NCBI GenBank assembly: GCA_000437275.1
Contig: FR899719.1
Span: 46,033 to 110,032, forward strand
Length of the DNA: 64,000 nt
Source: Clostridium sp. CAG:411
GTDB taxonomy: Bacteria; Bacillota; Clostridia; Lachnospirales; Lachnospiraceae
Reading direction: 5' to 3'
How positions within the stretch are numbered: the first letter of the stretch is position 1; the number at the start of each line of letters is the position of its first letter. Below the pieces are notes generated by a model. That model worked only from the letters and a program-made list of their open reading frames with translations, did no database searches and was not told the origin of the DNA. Shown here in pieces: positions 63,833 through 64,000 of the stretch. Made by a program: the position numbers and the translations under genes.

Positions 63833-64000
63833 GTAAGGTAAAGTATACATTAGGGAGAGGACAGTTTCGTACATTACAAGAGGGACTTGAAAGGGAATGG
63901 CTTCTTACAAATGGCATAGGAGGATTGGCAAATAGTACAGTGGTTGGGGCATCTAATCGAATGCATAACGGATATCTGACGGTTTCGATGAATCCGCCAG
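63829..64000 (+). CDS. Glycogen debranching/amylo-alpha-1,6-glucosidase-type enzyme, N-terminal fragment
   Basis: Only 57 residues are visible before the window ends. The stretch EREWLLTNGIGGLANSTVVG and then ASNRMHNGYLTVSM match the start of the bacterial debranching-enzyme N-terminal domain (xEWLxTNGxGGxAxxTxxGxNxRxxxGxL). The ATG at 63829 overlaps the ATPase stop (ATGA), so the two are translationally coupled. AGGAGG at 63811-63816 is the nearest ribosome site, rather far upstream. Confidence 0.75.
   Translation, partial: MSKVKYTLGRGQFRTLQEGLEREWLLTNGIGGLANSTVVGASNRMHNGYLTVSMNPP

Noticed and set aside
1..64000. CRISPR arrays, tRNA or rRNA genes, insertion sequences, prophage or integrases
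   Set aside because: None was seen; the window reads as conserved chromosomal backbone with no transposase, recombinase or spaced repeat array.

Overview
The window is AT-rich, low-GC Firmicutes DNA. Three things point to a motile member of the Clostridia, probably Lachnospiraceae: a PolC-type replicative polymerase, CodY placed directly before flgB, and FliY/CheC/CheD/SigD-type chemotaxis genes. No species can be named from sequence alone. Gene order from dprA-topA-codY through flgB...sigD, rpsB-tsf-pyrH-frr-uppS-cdsA-dxr-rseP to polC follows the well known Bacillus subtilis order. The exceptions are that no trmFO/xerC/clpQY genes lie between topA and codY, and ispG sits where B. subtilis has proS.

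Layout. Positions 1-7430 hold the end of a ClC-type chloride channel, a YlmC-like protein, nrdR, comM (yifB), dprA, topA and codY. Positions 7490-43158 are an almost gapless flagellar/chemotaxis locus of 36 genes. Its first unit runs flgB-flgC-fliE-fliF-fliG-fliH-fliI-fliJ-ylxF-fliK-flgD-(TIGR02530-like)-flgE. The second is flbD-motA-motB-fliL with its own promoter and a strong terminator. The third is fliM-fliY-cheY-fliO-P-Q-R-flhB-flhA-flhF-flhG-PilZ-cheB-A-W-C-D-(small membrane protein)-fliA/sigD-fapA-(unknown)-(SwrB-like)-(YceG/LysM-like). Positions 43206-45220 hold rpsB-tsf. Positions 45266-48115 hold a membrane polysaccharide deacetylase and a bactofilin with a very long acidic N-terminal extension. 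Positions 48120-55240 are pyrH, frr, uppS, cdsA, dxr, rseP and ispG: pyrimidine, ribosome-recycling, isoprenoid, phospholipid and membrane-protease functions. After them come polC, a convergent D,D-carboxypeptidase gene, a P-type cation ATPase and the start of a glycogen-debranching-type enzyme.

How the genes work together. The middle block encodes a flagellar rod, hook, basal body and export apparatus, a proton-type MotAB stator, a CheY/CheA/CheW/CheB/CheC/CheD control circuit and the sigma factor for late flagellar genes. The filament, hook-associated and most receptor genes are not in the window. A PilZ (c-di-GMP binding) gene inside the third unit suggests second-messenger braking of motility.

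Most unusual observations. (1) polC, normally essential, is broken by a 21-bp direct duplication plus one extra C. (2) The neighbouring carboxypeptidase gene is broken by a perfect 22-bp tandem duplication. (3) rpsB carries a 24-bp-period tandem duplication over its stop codon. Three duplications of nearly one size within 17 kb suggest one process, biological or technical. (4) The bactofilin gene has a plausible internal start that would give a short second isoform. (5) Several promoters share an unusual palindromic TTGCAA -35 hexamer, and two promoters overlap the hairpin in front of them.
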